Shown: positions 23,380 to 32,839 of the stretch, in pieces
Numbering within the stretch: the first letter of the stretch is position 1
Layout: every line of letters begins with the position of its first letter
Position numbers and translations under genes: made by a program
Assembly: GCA_026392115.1 (NCBI GenBank)
Contig: JAPLCQ010000093.1
Coordinates: 1-41,595, forward strand
Direction of reading: 5' to 3'
Source of the DNA: Armatimonadota bacterium
Lineage (GTDB): Bacteria; Armatimonadota; Chthonomonadetes; Chthonomonadales; CAJBBX01
DNA length: 41,595 bases
The notes under the pieces: model-generated
The model's database searches: none
Told to the model about the DNA's origin: nothing
Seen by the model: only the letters and a program-made list of their open reading frames with translations

Positions 23380-24735
23380 TCAGGCTCCCGCCTTGCTCCA
23401 GCGTCTGCGCTTCAGCATGTCCAGCAGTACCGCGCCCAGGATCACGAGGCCCAGCACCACCTTCTGCAGGTAGGGTTCCACATCCATCAGGTTCATCCCG
23501 TTGCGGATGACGCCGATGATGAGCGCACCGATCAGCGTGCCGAAGATGCGCCCCTCGCCGCCCGAGAGGCTCGCCCCGCCCACGACGACCGCGGCGATCA
23601 CGTAGAGCTCGTACATGGCGCCGTAGGTGGCCGAACCCGCCCGAAGCTGGCTCGTGGTGATGACGCCGCCCACGCCGGCCATGATGCCCGAGATGGAGTA
23701 GACCAGCATCAGCACCTTGCGCGTGCTGATGCCCGAAAGCCGCGCCGCCTCGAAGTTGCCGCCCAGCGCGTAGATGTTCCGCCCGATCCGCGTCTGCGAC
23801 ATCACGATGTGGGCCGCCACGTAGATCAGCGCCATGAGCGCCACGGCGTTCGGGATGCCGCCCAGGTCCGCGCCGCGGCCCAGCCAGACGAACGACTTGG
23901 GGATATCGAAGATGCTGAGCCCGCCGGAGACGATGAAGGCGAGACCGCTGGTCACCTGCATCATGGCCAGAGAGGAGATGAACGGCGGCACCTTGAAGAG
24001 GGTCACCATGGCCCCGTTGACGCTGCCCACGAGCCCGCAGAGGAGGATCGTGGCAAGCGAGGCGACGATGAGCGCACCCGGTCCGGCGGCGACGCCACCC
24101 ATATGTGCGATCATCCACGCGGCGGTGACCGAACCGAAGGCGAGCAGGCTCCCCACGGAGAGGTCGATGCCGCCGGTGATGATGACCAGCGTCATGCCGA
24201 CCGCCATGATGGCGATCACCGAGATCTGGTCCGCGATGTTGCGCAGGTTGCTTGACGAGAGGAAGGTGCTGCCCCGGACGGTGCGGGGCGTCACGACCTC
24301 CAGCCCGGCATAGGCGCCCCCCTCGGACTTCAGCGCCTCGAAGAGGGTCCAGTCGGCGCATGACCGGGTGGTGGCGACCACGCCCAGCGGCTCCGCGGCC
24401 GCCACCCGCTCCAGCGCGGCGCGGACCGTGGGCGGATCGCCGCTCAGCGTGCCGCGCGCGGGCGTGCCCGCCTTGGTGAGCGCCTCCTCAAGGCTCCGTG
24501 CGAAGGCCTCGCCCTCGCTGTCCTGGCTCTGGACGATGATGACGCCCGTTCGGCCCTTCAGGTCGGCCGCCAGGGCCGTCCCGGCGGCGGCGCCTGTGGG
24601 GTTCTCGTCATGGTAGGTCGCCAGGGCGAAGAAGGCGCAGAGCAGCGCCAGCACGGCCAGCATGCCGTAGGCGTTGGCGAGTTGGGCCGCGGCGCTGCGC
24701 CGGCCCGCGGCCCGTGTCTCGGGGGACTGCGTCAC
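23380..24735 (-). CDS. RbsC-like sugar ABC transporter permease with large periplasmic insertion
   Basis: A 451-aa protein of the ribose/galactose permease family (BPD_transp_2), moving a sugar across the inner membrane. Hallmark GGIDLSVGSLLAFG at 188-201. The first span (about 23-40) and the second are separated by about 115 extra residues (43-155, including GRTGVIIVQSQDSEGEAFA); typical RbsC is about 320 aa, so this is an insertion resembling part of a binding-protein lobe. GTG start at 24735; its GTGA overlaps the stop of the binding-protein gene by 3 bases, indicating coupled translation. No RbsA-type ATPase is adjacent. Confidence 0.92.
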   Translation of the reverse strand: MTQSPETRAAGRRSAAAQLANAYGMLAVLALLCAFFALATYHDENPTGAAAGTALAADLKGRTGVIIVQSQDSEGEAFARSLEEALTKAGTPARGTLSGDPPTVRAALERVAAAEPLGVVATTRSCADWTLFEALKSEGGAYAGLEVVTPRTVRGSTFLSSSNLRNIADQISVIAIMAVGMTLVIITGGIDLSVGSLLAFGSVTAAWMIAHMGGVAAGPGALIVASLATILLCGLVGSVNGAMVTLFKVPPFISSLAMMQVTSGLAFIVSGGLSIFDIPKSFVWLGRGADLGGIPNAVALMALIYVAAHIVMSQTRIGRNIYALGGNFEAARLSGISTRKVLMLVYSISGIMAGVGGVITTSQLRAGSATYGAMYELYVIAAVVVGGASLSGGEGRIFGTLIGALIIGVIRNGMNLMDVEPYLQKVVLGLVILGAVLLDMLKRRRWSKAGA

Positions 24736-25682
24736 GGCTTCTTCAGGCTCGGATCCTTGTCGGCGTCGGCCTTGCGGTAGAGCTCCGTGGGGATCAGCTC
24801 CTCGCCGTAGACGCGCTTGCCGGCGAAGTAGGCCGCAATGGACTCGATGGTCTTGGCACCGATGCGGTCGGGGAACTGGACGGGCTCGGCGTAGATCTTG
24901 CCGGAGCGGACGGCTTCCTTGGCCTCGGGCTGCCCGTCGAAGGAGATGACCTTGATGCGGCCCGTGCGGCCGGCCTTCTCCATGGCCGCCAGGGCGCCCA
25001 GCGCGGTCGGGTCGTTGATGCAGAAGAGGCCGTCGAGGTCGGGATGCTTCTCCAGGACGTCCTGCGTCGCCTTATAAGAGGTATCGCGAAGGGCGCCGCC
25101 GGGCACTGAGGAGACGATGCTCATGCCCTTGTGCTTGGCCAGCACCTCGCGGAAGCCCTTGGTGCGGAGCATGACCGACTCGATCTCGGGATGGTCGATG
25201 ATCGCCACCTTGCCCTTGCCCTTGAGCGCCTCGACCATGGCCTCGCCGGCCAGCTTGCCGCCGCTGTAGTTGTCTGTGGCGATGTGCGAGACGACCTTGG
25301 CGTTCTTGGCCAGGCACTGGATGTCGGCGGTGAAGACAGGGATGTCGGCCTTGTTGGCCTCCTGGATCGAGGTGCCGATGGAGGTGGAGTTGCAGGGGCA
25401 GAGGACGATGGCGTTCACCTTCTTGACGATGAAGTCGCTCACCTGGTCTTTTTGCCGGCTCGGGTCCAGCTCGCCCGAGGTGACGATGACCTCGTAGCCG
25501 CGCTTCTTTCCCTCGGCCTGCATCGAGTCCGCCATCACCTTGAAGAAGGGGTTGGCCAGCGTGAGGACGGAGACGCCGATCACCTTCTGGCTCTTCGCCT
25601 CCTTCTTCTCGCCCGCGCATCCGGCCATCGCCGCCAATGCCAGAACCGCCGCGGCCATCGCGGCCGGCTTCCTGTAGCTCAT
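24732..25682 (-). CDS. Sugar-binding lipoprotein of an ABC transporter (RbsB-like)
   Basis: A 316-aa periplasmic binding protein. ATG at 25682 follows AAGGAG at 7 bases. Lipoprotein signal with lipobox AMAGC (Cys22). The mature sequence fits the Peripla_BP_4 fold: VIGVSVLTLANPFFKVMADSM, ELDPSRQKDQVSDFIVKKVNAIVL, ATDNYSGGKLAGEAM, INDPTALGALAAMEKAGR, VISFDGQPEAKEAVRSG. It delivers a sugar to the permease encoded immediately downstream. A palindromic operator candidate sits just upstream of the ribosome site. The ligand is not predictable; many members bind ribose, xylose, galactose or inositol. Confidence 0.95.
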   Translation of the reverse strand: MSYRKPAAMAAAVLALAAMAGCAGEKKEAKSQKVIGVSVLTLANPFFKVMADSMQAEGKKRGYEVIVTSGELDPSRQKDQVSDFIVKKVNAIVLCPCNSTSIGTSIQEANKADIPVFTADIQCLAKNAKVVSHIATDNYSGGKLAGEAMVEALKGKGKVAIIDHPEIESVMLRTKGFREVLAKHKGMSIVSSVPGGALRDTSYKATQDVLEKHPDLDGLFCINDPTALGALAAMEKAGRTGRIKVISFDGQPEAKEAVRSGKIYAEPVQFPDRIGAKTIESIAAYFAGKRVYGEELIPTELYRKADADKDPSLKKP

Positions 25683-25694
25683 GTGTTGTCTCCT

Positions 25695-25707
25695 TGGTTC
25701 CGAACCA
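25695..25707. promoter_or_regulatory. 13-bp palindrome, operator candidate of the sugar operon
   Basis: TGGTTC-C-GAACCA, perfect 6-base arms, 13 bp upstream of the ATG at 25682 and next to its AAGGAG. Position and symmetry fit a LacI/GntR-type repressor site. No such regulator gene is in the window. Confidence 0.4.
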
Positions 25708-25814
25708 TGGAGATAACATACCGCGCAGCCGCCCCGAGTTCCTCCTGCGTGGCGGAGAGCCGGTGACCATCACCGGACGCCTCGATGCCATCCCACAGCC
25801 GCTTCGGCGCCCCC

Positions 25815-26867
25815 TCAGCCGTAGGCCAGCCCCGCCTCGCGCATGGCCAGGATATTCGCCAGCGGGATACCGTCGTGCAGGGAGTGGTCGGATGCGAGCA
25901 CGTAGCCGCCACCCGGGGCCGCCACGCGCAGGGCCTCGCGGACCTCGGCCTCGACCTCGGTCGGAGTGCCGTAGGGGAGCGTGCGCGAGGAGTCGATGTT
26001 GCCGATGAGACAGAAGCGGGTCCCGTAGTTGGCCTTCATCCATGCCAGGTCCATGCCCGCCGTCCGCTGCATAGGGTGGATGGCCGCGATGCGCGTCCGG
26101 GCCAGGTCGGGCAGATAATCGGTGATGCGCCCGCAACTGTGCAGGAGCATGGGAAGGCCCAGCTTGTCGACGGCGTCGGTGAGCTCCACCAGGTGCGGCA
26201 GGTAGAGATTGCGGAACGTGTCGAGCCGCAGGAAGCCGTGGGTGCTGTCGCCCAGGTCCTCCGAGGCCCAGATGGCGTCGCAGCCCGCGGCGGCGCACTG
26301 GCGGGCGGCCTCCATGTTGTACTCGTTGCACATACGGAAGATGTCGGTGAGCAGATCGGGCTCGTCGTAGATGGCGTAGCAGATGCGCTCGTAGCCCATC
26401 AGCATCCAGCAGGCGGTGAAGGGCCCCGCCACGCCTCCGGTGATCGCCGGCCCGTCGGTCGCCAGTCCGGCGGCCGCCTCGATCTCGGCGGCGCGTCCGG
26501 GCAGCGTGGGATCCGGCGCGCGGTAGGCGTCCAGGTCGGCCCGAGATGTGATGGGGTAGGCCACCGGTGCGTCGATGGGCCACGAGCTGGCGTTGGTGCG
26601 GAACGTGGCGCCCCACTCGTCGACGTAGGTATCGGCGTTTATGAACTCGGGTTGGAAGCCGCTGAACCCGCCGTAGGGCAGCCAGACGGCGTCATGCTGC
26701 AGCGCCAGCGCCAGCGCCAGCGCCACGGCGTCGCGGGCGTTGTATGCCGCCGGCGTCCGGCCGATCAGCGCCTCGTACATGGGGCGCTGGAACAGGAAGT
26801 CGAACAGCGGCACGCGGTCCGGGATGCCACCGCGCACGGCGGTCAGGAAGCGTTCTCGTCGAGTCAT
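25815..26867 (-). CDS. Uroporphyrinogen decarboxylase (URO-D) superfamily enzyme, non-HemE
   Basis: A 350-aa protein, ATG at 26867 after GAGGTGAGGG. The start MTRRERFLTAVRGGIPDRVPLFDF and the later LLHSCGRITDYLP (His243-x-Cys245) and CLIGNIDSSRTLPYGTP are typical of the MtaA/URO-D family, in which the H-x-C pair binds zinc for methyl transfer. True HemE has different substrate-binding arginines near the N-terminus; this protein lacks the usual HemE fingerprint. It precedes the sugar-binding protein gene by 132 bp on the same strand. URO-D-like genes beside sugar transporters and glycosidases recur in Planctomycetota and Armatimonadota, with unknown chemistry. Specific reaction not assigned. 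Confidence 0.82.
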   Translation of the reverse strand: MTRRERFLTAVRGGIPDRVPLFDFLFQRPMYEALIGRTPAAYNARDAVALALALALQHDAVWLPYGGFSGFQPEFINADTYVDEWGATFRTNASSWPIDAPVAYPITSRADLDAYRAPDPTLPGRAAEIEAAAGLATDGPAITGGVAGPFTACWMLMGYERICYAIYDEPDLLTDIFRMCNEYNMEAARQCAAAGCDAIWASEDLGDSTHGFLRLDTFRNLYLPHLVELTDAVDKLGLPMLLHSCGRITDYLPDLARTRIAAIHPMQRTAGMDLAWMKANYGTRFCLIGNIDSSRTLPYGTPTEVEAEVREALRVAAPGGGYVLASDHSLHDGIPLANILAMREAGLAYG

Positions 26868-26998
26868 ATGCCCTCACCTCTCGATCCGGCGATTTTATGA
26901 GACTCCTCCTCTGCGGCGTTCCGGTTTCACGCGCCTCGCGCGAGTACCATCTAGAGCGACGGCGCTTGTTCCGGCCACGCCGCGAGGAGGAGAACCCC

Positions 26999-28282
26999 TT
27001 GTTCCGCTTTGTGCATGCAGCCGACCTGCACCTCGGCGCCGCCTTTCGCGGCATCCGCACCGGCTCGGATGAGATCGCCGACCAGCTCTCCATGGCAACG
27101 TACCGCGCACTGGACCGTATCGTCAAGGTCGCCCTGGACGAGACGGTCGCATTCGTCGTCTTCTCCGGCGACCTCCTGAACGCCGCCGACGGCAATCTCC
27201 GCGCCTGGATGGAGCTGCGCCGCGCGGCCGAACGCCTGGCCGACGCGGGGATCGCCACCTTCTTCATCCGCGGCAATCATGACCACCTGGGCGGGCGCAT
27301 GCCGCCGCTCGCCTGGCCCGGCGCCTGCACGTGGTTCGGCGCCGACGAGGTCGAGCCGCGGAGGCTGGAGGCGGGTGGAGGAACGGCGCAGGTCGCCGGC
27401 CGGAGCCACTCCAGACAGGCCGTTGCGGAGAACCTGGCGCTGGGCTACCCCCGCCCGGACCCGGCCCTCTTCTCCGTGGCGTTGCACCATACGAACTGCG
27501 GCTCCAACGCGGAGCACGCCTCGTACGCGCCATGTTCCCTGGCCGACCTGCGCGCTACGGGCTACCGGTATTGGGCTCTCGGCCACATCCACAAGCGGGC
27601 CATCCTGCAGGATGCCCACCCGCTGGTCGCCTACGCGGGTTGCCCGCAGGGCCTCAATCCCAAGGAGACCGGGCCGCGCGGCTGCTTGCTCGTGACGGTC
27701 CAGGACGACCTGAGCGCCGCCGTCGAGTTCCGCGAGACCGACCACGTCCGATGGCACATGGAGAGCCTCGACATCGGCGGCATGGTCGTCGTGGATGACC
27801 TGGAGGCTGCGGTGGCGGGGCTGCTGGAGCGCCTGAGTCCGGAGGATGCGAGCCGCTCGGCCATCGTCCGCGTCCGGCTAACCGGACGCGGTCGCCTCGA
27901 CCCGGTTCTCCGCAAGCCGGGCGCAGTGGCGGACCTGCTCGCGGCTTCCCGCTTGGATGGCGCCGCGGCCGGGCAGGTCTGGGCCGAATCGATCGAGGTA
28001 GCCACAGGCCCCGAGGTGGACCTGGAGGCCATGGCCACCGGCGACAGCTTCGGCGGAGACTTCCTGCGGCGCGCCGCCGCGCTGGCGGGCGATCCCGCGG
28101 CGCAGGCCGACCTGCGAGGCGCGCTGGAGCCGCTGCTCGTGCACAAGGCGTTCGGAGACGCCATGCGGGCCTCGGGCGATGCGCCGGAAGCGCTCTGGTC
28201 CGATGCGCGCCTGGCGGAGCTGGTGCAGCAGGCCGTGGCCATGGGGATCGACCACCTGGCGGCCAAGGAGGGCGCGGTATGA
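26999..28282 (+). CDS. SbcD/Mre11/YhaO-like DNA repair exonuclease
   Basis: A 427-aa calcineurin-like phosphoesterase. The TTG at 26999 is the best start: GAGGAGGAG lies 6 bases upstream and the protein then begins directly with the first metal motif FRFVHAADLHLG. Others follow: VVFSGDLLN, IRGNHD (92-95), VALHHTNCG and GHIHK (195-198), which together bind the two-metal centre. The C-terminal half matches the capping region and ATPase-binding tail of YhaO-type proteins. It overlaps the ATPase gene by 4 bp (ATGA), so the two form an SbcCD/YhaON-like complex that trims DNA ends. Divergent from the URO-D gene across 131 bp. Confidence 0.9.
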   Translation: MFRFVHAADLHLGAAFRGIRTGSDEIADQLSMATYRALDRIVKVALDETVAFVVFSGDLLNAADGNLRAWMELRRAAERLADAGIATFFIRGNHDHLGGRMPPLAWPGACTWFGADEVEPRRLEAGGGTAQVAGRSHSRQAVAENLALGYPRPDPALFSVALHHTNCGSNAEHASYAPCSLADLRATGYRYWALGHIHKRAILQDAHPLVAYAGCPQGLNPKETGPRGCLLVTVQDDLSAAVEFRETDHVRWHMESLDIGGMVVVDDLEAAVAGLLERLSPEDASRSAIVRVRLTGRGRLDPVLRKPGAVADLLAASRLDGAAAGQVWAESIEVATGPEVDLEAMATGDSFGGDFLRRAAALAGDPAAQADLRGALEPLLVHKAFGDAMRASGDAPEALWSDARLAELVQQAVAMGIDHLAAKEGAV

Positions 28283-31200
28283 GGATCGAGCGGCTGACCG
28301 TGAATGGTTTCGGGGTCCTCAGCGATATGGTGTCGCCGGACTTCGGACCGGGCCTGAATGTGATCTACGGCGAGAACGGGGCCGGTAAGAGCACGCTGCT
28401 GGAGTTCGTGCGGGCCATCCTCTTCGGCTTCCGAGGAGCCGGGGGCCTGCAGTACAAGCCGGTCTCCAGCGGTCGCCATGGGGGCGAGATCCATGTCGCC
28501 ATGGCAGACGGCCGGCGCATCCGCATCAGCCGGGAGCCGGGCAAGCCCGTCGCCGGGATCGCGACCGCCACGCTGGAGGGCGCGCCCCTCAGCCTTGAGG
28601 CGCTGCTGGGCGGCGCCACGCGCGATCTGTTCGAACACGTCTTCGCGTTCAGCCTGGCCGACATTGACGAAGCGGGCGCGCTCAACGAGGGCGACCTCCA
28701 GAACCGCATCTACGCCGCCGCAGCAGGTACCGGGGCGGCGGGCGCCCCCGCCATCGTTGCCCGGCTGAACCGCGAGATCGAGGAGATTTTCAAGCCCAAC
28801 GCCTCGAACCCCGCGATCAACGCCATGCTCGCCGCCCACAAACGCCTGGCGGAGGAGCGCAAGCGGTTGGCGGGCGGCGCCGATCGTTACGCCGAGGCGA
28901 TGGAGGCGTTGCGCCGGGCCGTGGATCGGCTGCGCCTGGCGGAGGAGGCCGAGCGCGCGACCGCCGCGTGGCTCGACCAGGTGGACCTTCTGAGCCGGGC
29001 CCACGGAATCTGGCTCGCCGCCGAGGAGCTGACCATCCGCATCGAGGACCACGAGGGTCCGGACGCCCTGCCGCCGGATGCCAGGGAGCGGCTGCGCCAC
29101 TGGCTGACCGAGTCCGAGCGGCTCCAGAAGGCGGTCGGAGAGGCCGAGCAGGAGTTGGGCGGGCTGCAGAGCAGGCTGGCCGTCGTTCAGGTGGACGAGG
29201 CGCTGCTGGAGCAGCGGGGCGCCGTGGCCGACCTGACCGGTAGCCGCAGCGAGCTGGAGCAGGCGCTCCAGAAGCTTCCCGAGCTGGTGGCCAAGCTGGA
29301 GGCCGAAGAGGGACGCGTCGCCCAGCAGGTGGCCGAGCTCGGAGAGGGCTGGACGCTGGACCGGGTGGCTGCCCATGCGGCGACCGTGGAGCTCACCGAA
29401 GGCGTCGCGGAGCGGGCGAAGGAGATCGAAACCGCCGAGCGGAGCGTCGCCGCGGCGCGTGAGATGGCGGACCGCCTCTCCGCCGCGGCAGCGCAAGCCG
29501 AGGGCGAGGCCGATGCCGCGCGCGATGGTTTCGGGCAGACCTGGCCCGGCGAGCCGACGGATGAGGCCGTCGTGGCCGAACGGCGGAGCGACGTGGCTGC
29601 CACGCGCGAGGACCTCCACGGCCGCACGGCGGTGGAACTGCAGATCGTGCCTGCGCAGGCTAGGGTGCGCGAGCTGGAGCAGCGCACCGCAGGCGTGACG
29701 AACCCCGCGCAGGCGGCCGACCGCACCGCGCTGTGGCTCATCCCGGCGCAGGCGGTCGCGGTCATCCTGCTGGTGCTGGCGCTTGGCCCCACGCTCCTGG
29801 CCGGCGTTGTGGCGGCCGCGGCCGTGGCGGCCCTGGGCATCGGCGCCCACTTGATGCGGCGCGGCGGGTCGGCCCAGGCGGTCCATGTCGCCGAGGCCGC
29901 CGCTCGGGCCGACGGCGACACGGTCACGGCCCGGGCAGAGCTGGAGCGCCTGCGCTCCGCGCTGAAGGAGCTTGACGACCGTATCGCCCTCCGCGCCTGC
30001 CGGCTCGGACTGCCGCCCTTGCCCTCCCCGGCCGATCTTGACCAGAAGGAGCGGCTGCTCGACGGTCTGGCCAACGCGGCAGCCGCCCGAAGCAACGCGC
30101 AGGCCGAGGCGCTGACCAAGGCCGCCGCGGCCAGGACCGCACGGGCCGCATCCGACGAGCAGGCCCGGCGGCTGACCGACGCGCTGGCCGCTCTGGCGGT
30201 CCTTGCCGACGCCTGGCGGGCATGGGCCGCGCGGCACGATCTCAACCCGGCGCTCTCGCCCGCGGGAGCCCGGGCCCTGTTGCAGGCCGCGGGCAGCGCC
30301 AAGCAGATGGCGCTCGCCGCCGAGGAACTCCGCAAGCAGCGCGACTCCGCCGCAACGACGATCACCCGCATCATGGCCGCAGCCGGCTCCCTGGCGTCGG
30401 CGCTCGGCGAGGAGCCGCCGACGGAGGGCGGCTGCGGCGCGGCGATCAGCGCGTGGCACACCCGAACGCAGGCCGCCGACCGGGCTGCGGCGGAGCGCGC
30501 CGGGCTCAACGGCCAGGTCAAGGCCCGGCAGGCGTCCATCGCGGAGCTGCAATCCAGGCTCACGGAAGTGCGCGATGCCCTCGCGGCGCTGCTTCGGGAG
30601 GCCGGGCGCCCCACGGTCGAGGACCTGCAGCGGCTGATCTCCCTGTATGATGACAAGTGCAAGCTGCGGGAAGAGCTTCGGCAGCGCCGAACGGAGCTGC
30701 TGGTGGTCTACCGGACCGAGGAGGCGCTGGCCTCCGCCCGAGGAGCCCTGGAGGCCGCCAGGGCCGATGACCTGCCCCGGCGGCTGGAGGAGGCGCGGGC
30801 CGAGCTGGCCCGCCTCCGAGCCGATCTCGGAGCCGCCCAGACCGACGTGGGCAAGCGCCAGACGTCGGTGGAGCAGTTGGAGACCGCGGTCGACCTCGAG
30901 CGCACGGGCACGGAGTTGGCCGACACCCAGCGGAAGATGCAGGAGGCGGCCGACCGGTGGATCGTGCTGCGGACCTGCAAGTGGCTCATGGAGCAGGCCA
31001 TCAAGGTCCACGAGACCACCCGTCAGCCCGAGGTGCTTCGTTTGGCGGGCGACCACCTGAGGGCCATCACCGCCGGCCGGTACCGGGGCATGTTCACGCC
31101 CGTGGGCCAGAGCGATGTGGTCCTGCAGACCGACGCCGATCAGCCGAGGGCCTCTTGGACCTGGAACCGCGGCCTCAAGGAGCAGGCCTACCTGGCGCTC

Positions 31201-31455
31201 CGGCTGGGCTTCATCCAGAACTACTGCGCGTCCTCTGAACCGCTTCCCATCGTCATCGACGACGTACTCGCCAACTCCGACCCCGACCATGCGCGTCGGA
31301 CCGCCGAGAGGCTCTGCGGGATGGCCGAGACGCTGCAGATCATCTACCTCACCTGCCATCCGGAGACGGTGGAGGAGTTCAGGCAGGTGGCGGGAGGTCG
31401 ATCAGCCTATCTGACGCTCAGCGGCCGGAAGCTGTACGAGCTCCCGGCCGCCTGA
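28279..31455 (+). CDS. SbcC/Rad50/YhaN-like AAA ATPase
   Basis: A 1058-aa SMC-like ATPase. Walker A GENGAGKST (31-39), long coiled coils (about 180-480 and 530-900), and Walker B LPIVIDDVLANSDPDHARR (Asp994, Asp995). The usual signature loop (LSRGTREQLYLALR in YhaN relatives) appears as WNRGLKEQAYLALRLG, lacking the Ser. A hydrophobic hairpin at about 485-528 (LWLIPAQAVAVILLVLALG, then LLAGVVAAAAVAALGIGAHL) interrupts the coiled coil. A similar mid-protein hairpin is a trait of YhaN and suggests membrane attachment. No zinc-hook CxxC is seen. Start ATG overlaps the nuclease gene stop. Length suits YhaN (about 960 aa). Confidence 0.9.
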   Translation: MRIERLTVNGFGVLSDMVSPDFGPGLNVIYGENGAGKSTLLEFVRAILFGFRGAGGLQYKPVSSGRHGGEIHVAMADGRRIRISREPGKPVAGIATATLEGAPLSLEALLGGATRDLFEHVFAFSLADIDEAGALNEGDLQNRIYAAAAGTGAAGAPAIVARLNREIEEIFKPNASNPAINAMLAAHKRLAEERKRLAGGADRYAEAMEALRRAVDRLRLAEEAERATAAWLDQVDLLSRAHGIWLAAEELTIRIEDHEGPDALPPDARERLRHWLTESERLQKAVGEAEQELGGLQSRLAVVQVDEALLEQRGAVADLTGSRSELEQALQKLPELVAKLEAEEGRVAQQVAELGEGWTLDRVAAHAATVELTEGVAERAKEIETAERSVAAAREMADRLSAAAAQAEGEADAARDGFGQTWPGEPTDEAVVAERRSDVAATREDLHGRTAVELQIVPAQARVRELEQRTAGVTNPAQAADRTALWLIPAQAVAVILLVLALGPTLLAGVVAAAAVAALGIGAHLMRRGGSAQAVHVAEAAARADGDTVTARAELERLRSALKELDDRIALRACRLGLPPLPSPADLDQKERLLDGLANAAAARSNAQAEALTKAAAARTARAASDEQARRLTDALAALAVLADAWRAWAARHDLNPALSPAGARALLQAAGSAKQMALAAEELRKQRDSAATTITRIMAAAGSLASALGEEPPTEGGCGAAISAWHTRTQAADRAAAERAGLNGQVKARQASIAELQSRLTEVRDALAALLREAGRPTVEDLQRLISLYDDKCKLREELRQRRTELLVVYRTEEALASARGALEAARADDLPRRLEEARAELARLRADLGAAQTDVGKRQTSVEQLETAVDLERTGTELADTQRKMQEAADRWIVLRTCKWLMEQAIKVHETTRQPEVLRLAGDHLRAITAGRYRGMFTPVGQSDVVLQTDADQPRASWTWNRGLKEQAYLALRLGFIQNYCASSEPLPIVIDDVLANSDPDHARRTAERLCGMAETLQIIYLTCHPETVEEFRQVAGGRSAYLTLSGRKLYELPAA

Positions 31456-31484
31456 GGTTTGCCGTCCGCGGGGGCGGGCGCGCG

Positions 31485-31697
31485 TCAGCGGCGACCGAAG
31501 CCGCCGGTCCGCAACTGCTCCCGCATCTTGTTGATGTCGACCTTCACCGAGCCGCTGGCCGGCGCGGTGATCGCCGCCCTACGGGCGCTGACGGCGCCCC
31601 AGATGATCAGGGCGAGCAGCACGGCCGCCGCCGCCCCGATGGCGGCGGGCGACTTGATCAGCGTCTCCCATGGGGACTGCTTCTTGCGTTTTCGCAC
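31485..31697 (-). CDS. Small single-span membrane protein following prepilin gene 1
   Basis: A 70-aa protein with a Lys/Arg-rich cytoplasmic start (MRKRKKQSPWETLIKSP), one membrane span (about 19-36, AIGAAAAVLLALIIWGAV) and a short polar exterior ending GGFGRR. The GTG start lies 3 bp after the prepilin gene stop, with no strong Shine-Dalgarno, so it is probably translated by coupling. A protein with the same layout follows the second prepilin gene (33747), which supports both being real. Function unknown; an accessory to prepilin handling is one possibility. Confidence 0.6.
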   Translation of the reverse strand: MRKRKKQSPWETLIKSPAAIGAAAAVLLALIIWGAVSARRAAITAPASGSVKVDINKMREQLRTGGFGRR

Positions 31698-31700
31698 GGT

Positions 31701-32534
<834 letters not shown>

Positions 32535-32651
32535 CTTGCGCTTCTCCTTCAGAAGTTGGCCCGCTCCCGAGCGCCGCGGCGCCCGGCCAGGTCCGGGTCT
32601 GGACATGATGCTGTACGTAGAATCACCCGAACTACCTCCAAGGCCGACACC

Positions 32652-32680
32652 ATCATACGACGGTTGCGCCCGGGTGTCAA
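32652..32680 (-). promoter_or_regulatory. Consensus promoter of prepilin-like gene 1
   Basis: On the minus strand TTGACA (32680-32675), 17-bp spacer, TATGAT (32657-32652). The leader to the ATG at 32534 is about 110 bases. A perfect -35, optimal spacing and a 5 of 6 -10 match make this one of the best promoters in the window. Confidence 0.75.
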
Positions 32681-32733
32681 TGCGGGGCCGCCGGCCGTCG
32701 TCCGAACGCGCGGGATTGGGCGCCGGGAGCGCA

Positions 32734-32762
32734 TTGACAGGAGGACATCGTACTCGTACAAT
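32734..32762 (+). promoter_or_regulatory. Consensus promoter of prepilin-like gene 2
   Basis: TTGACA (32734-32739), 17-bp spacer, TACAAT (32757-32762), 77 bp before the ATG at 32840. Confidence 0.75.
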
Positions 32763-32839
32763 GGCGGATGGAGTGGGCGACCCACCCCCTGCCCAGCGCA
32801 TGCTGGCGCAGAAGGCAACCAGGCCCGAAGGAGATGTAA

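Larger units (their letters stand above)
32535..32839. other. 305-bp divergent promoter region of two prepilin-like genes
   Basis: Holds two back-to-back consensus sigma-70 promoters (minus 32652-32680, plus 32734-32762). Both -35 boxes are inside an identical GCATTGACA. No gene is seen. Confidence 0.75.

Noticed and set aside
29731-29860. A frameshift or fused membrane protein inside the SbcC-like gene
   Set aside because: The hydrophobic hairpin is in frame and a comparable mid-protein hairpin is a known trait of YhaN-type proteins.
27631-31359. Very long open frame on the minus strand opposite the YhaN-like ATPase (over 1200 codons)
   Set aside because: It is antisense to a gene with clear ATPase motifs. 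Its composition (Gly, Arg, Leu, His, Gln) is the usual by-product of GC-rich third positions, and no domain is visible.
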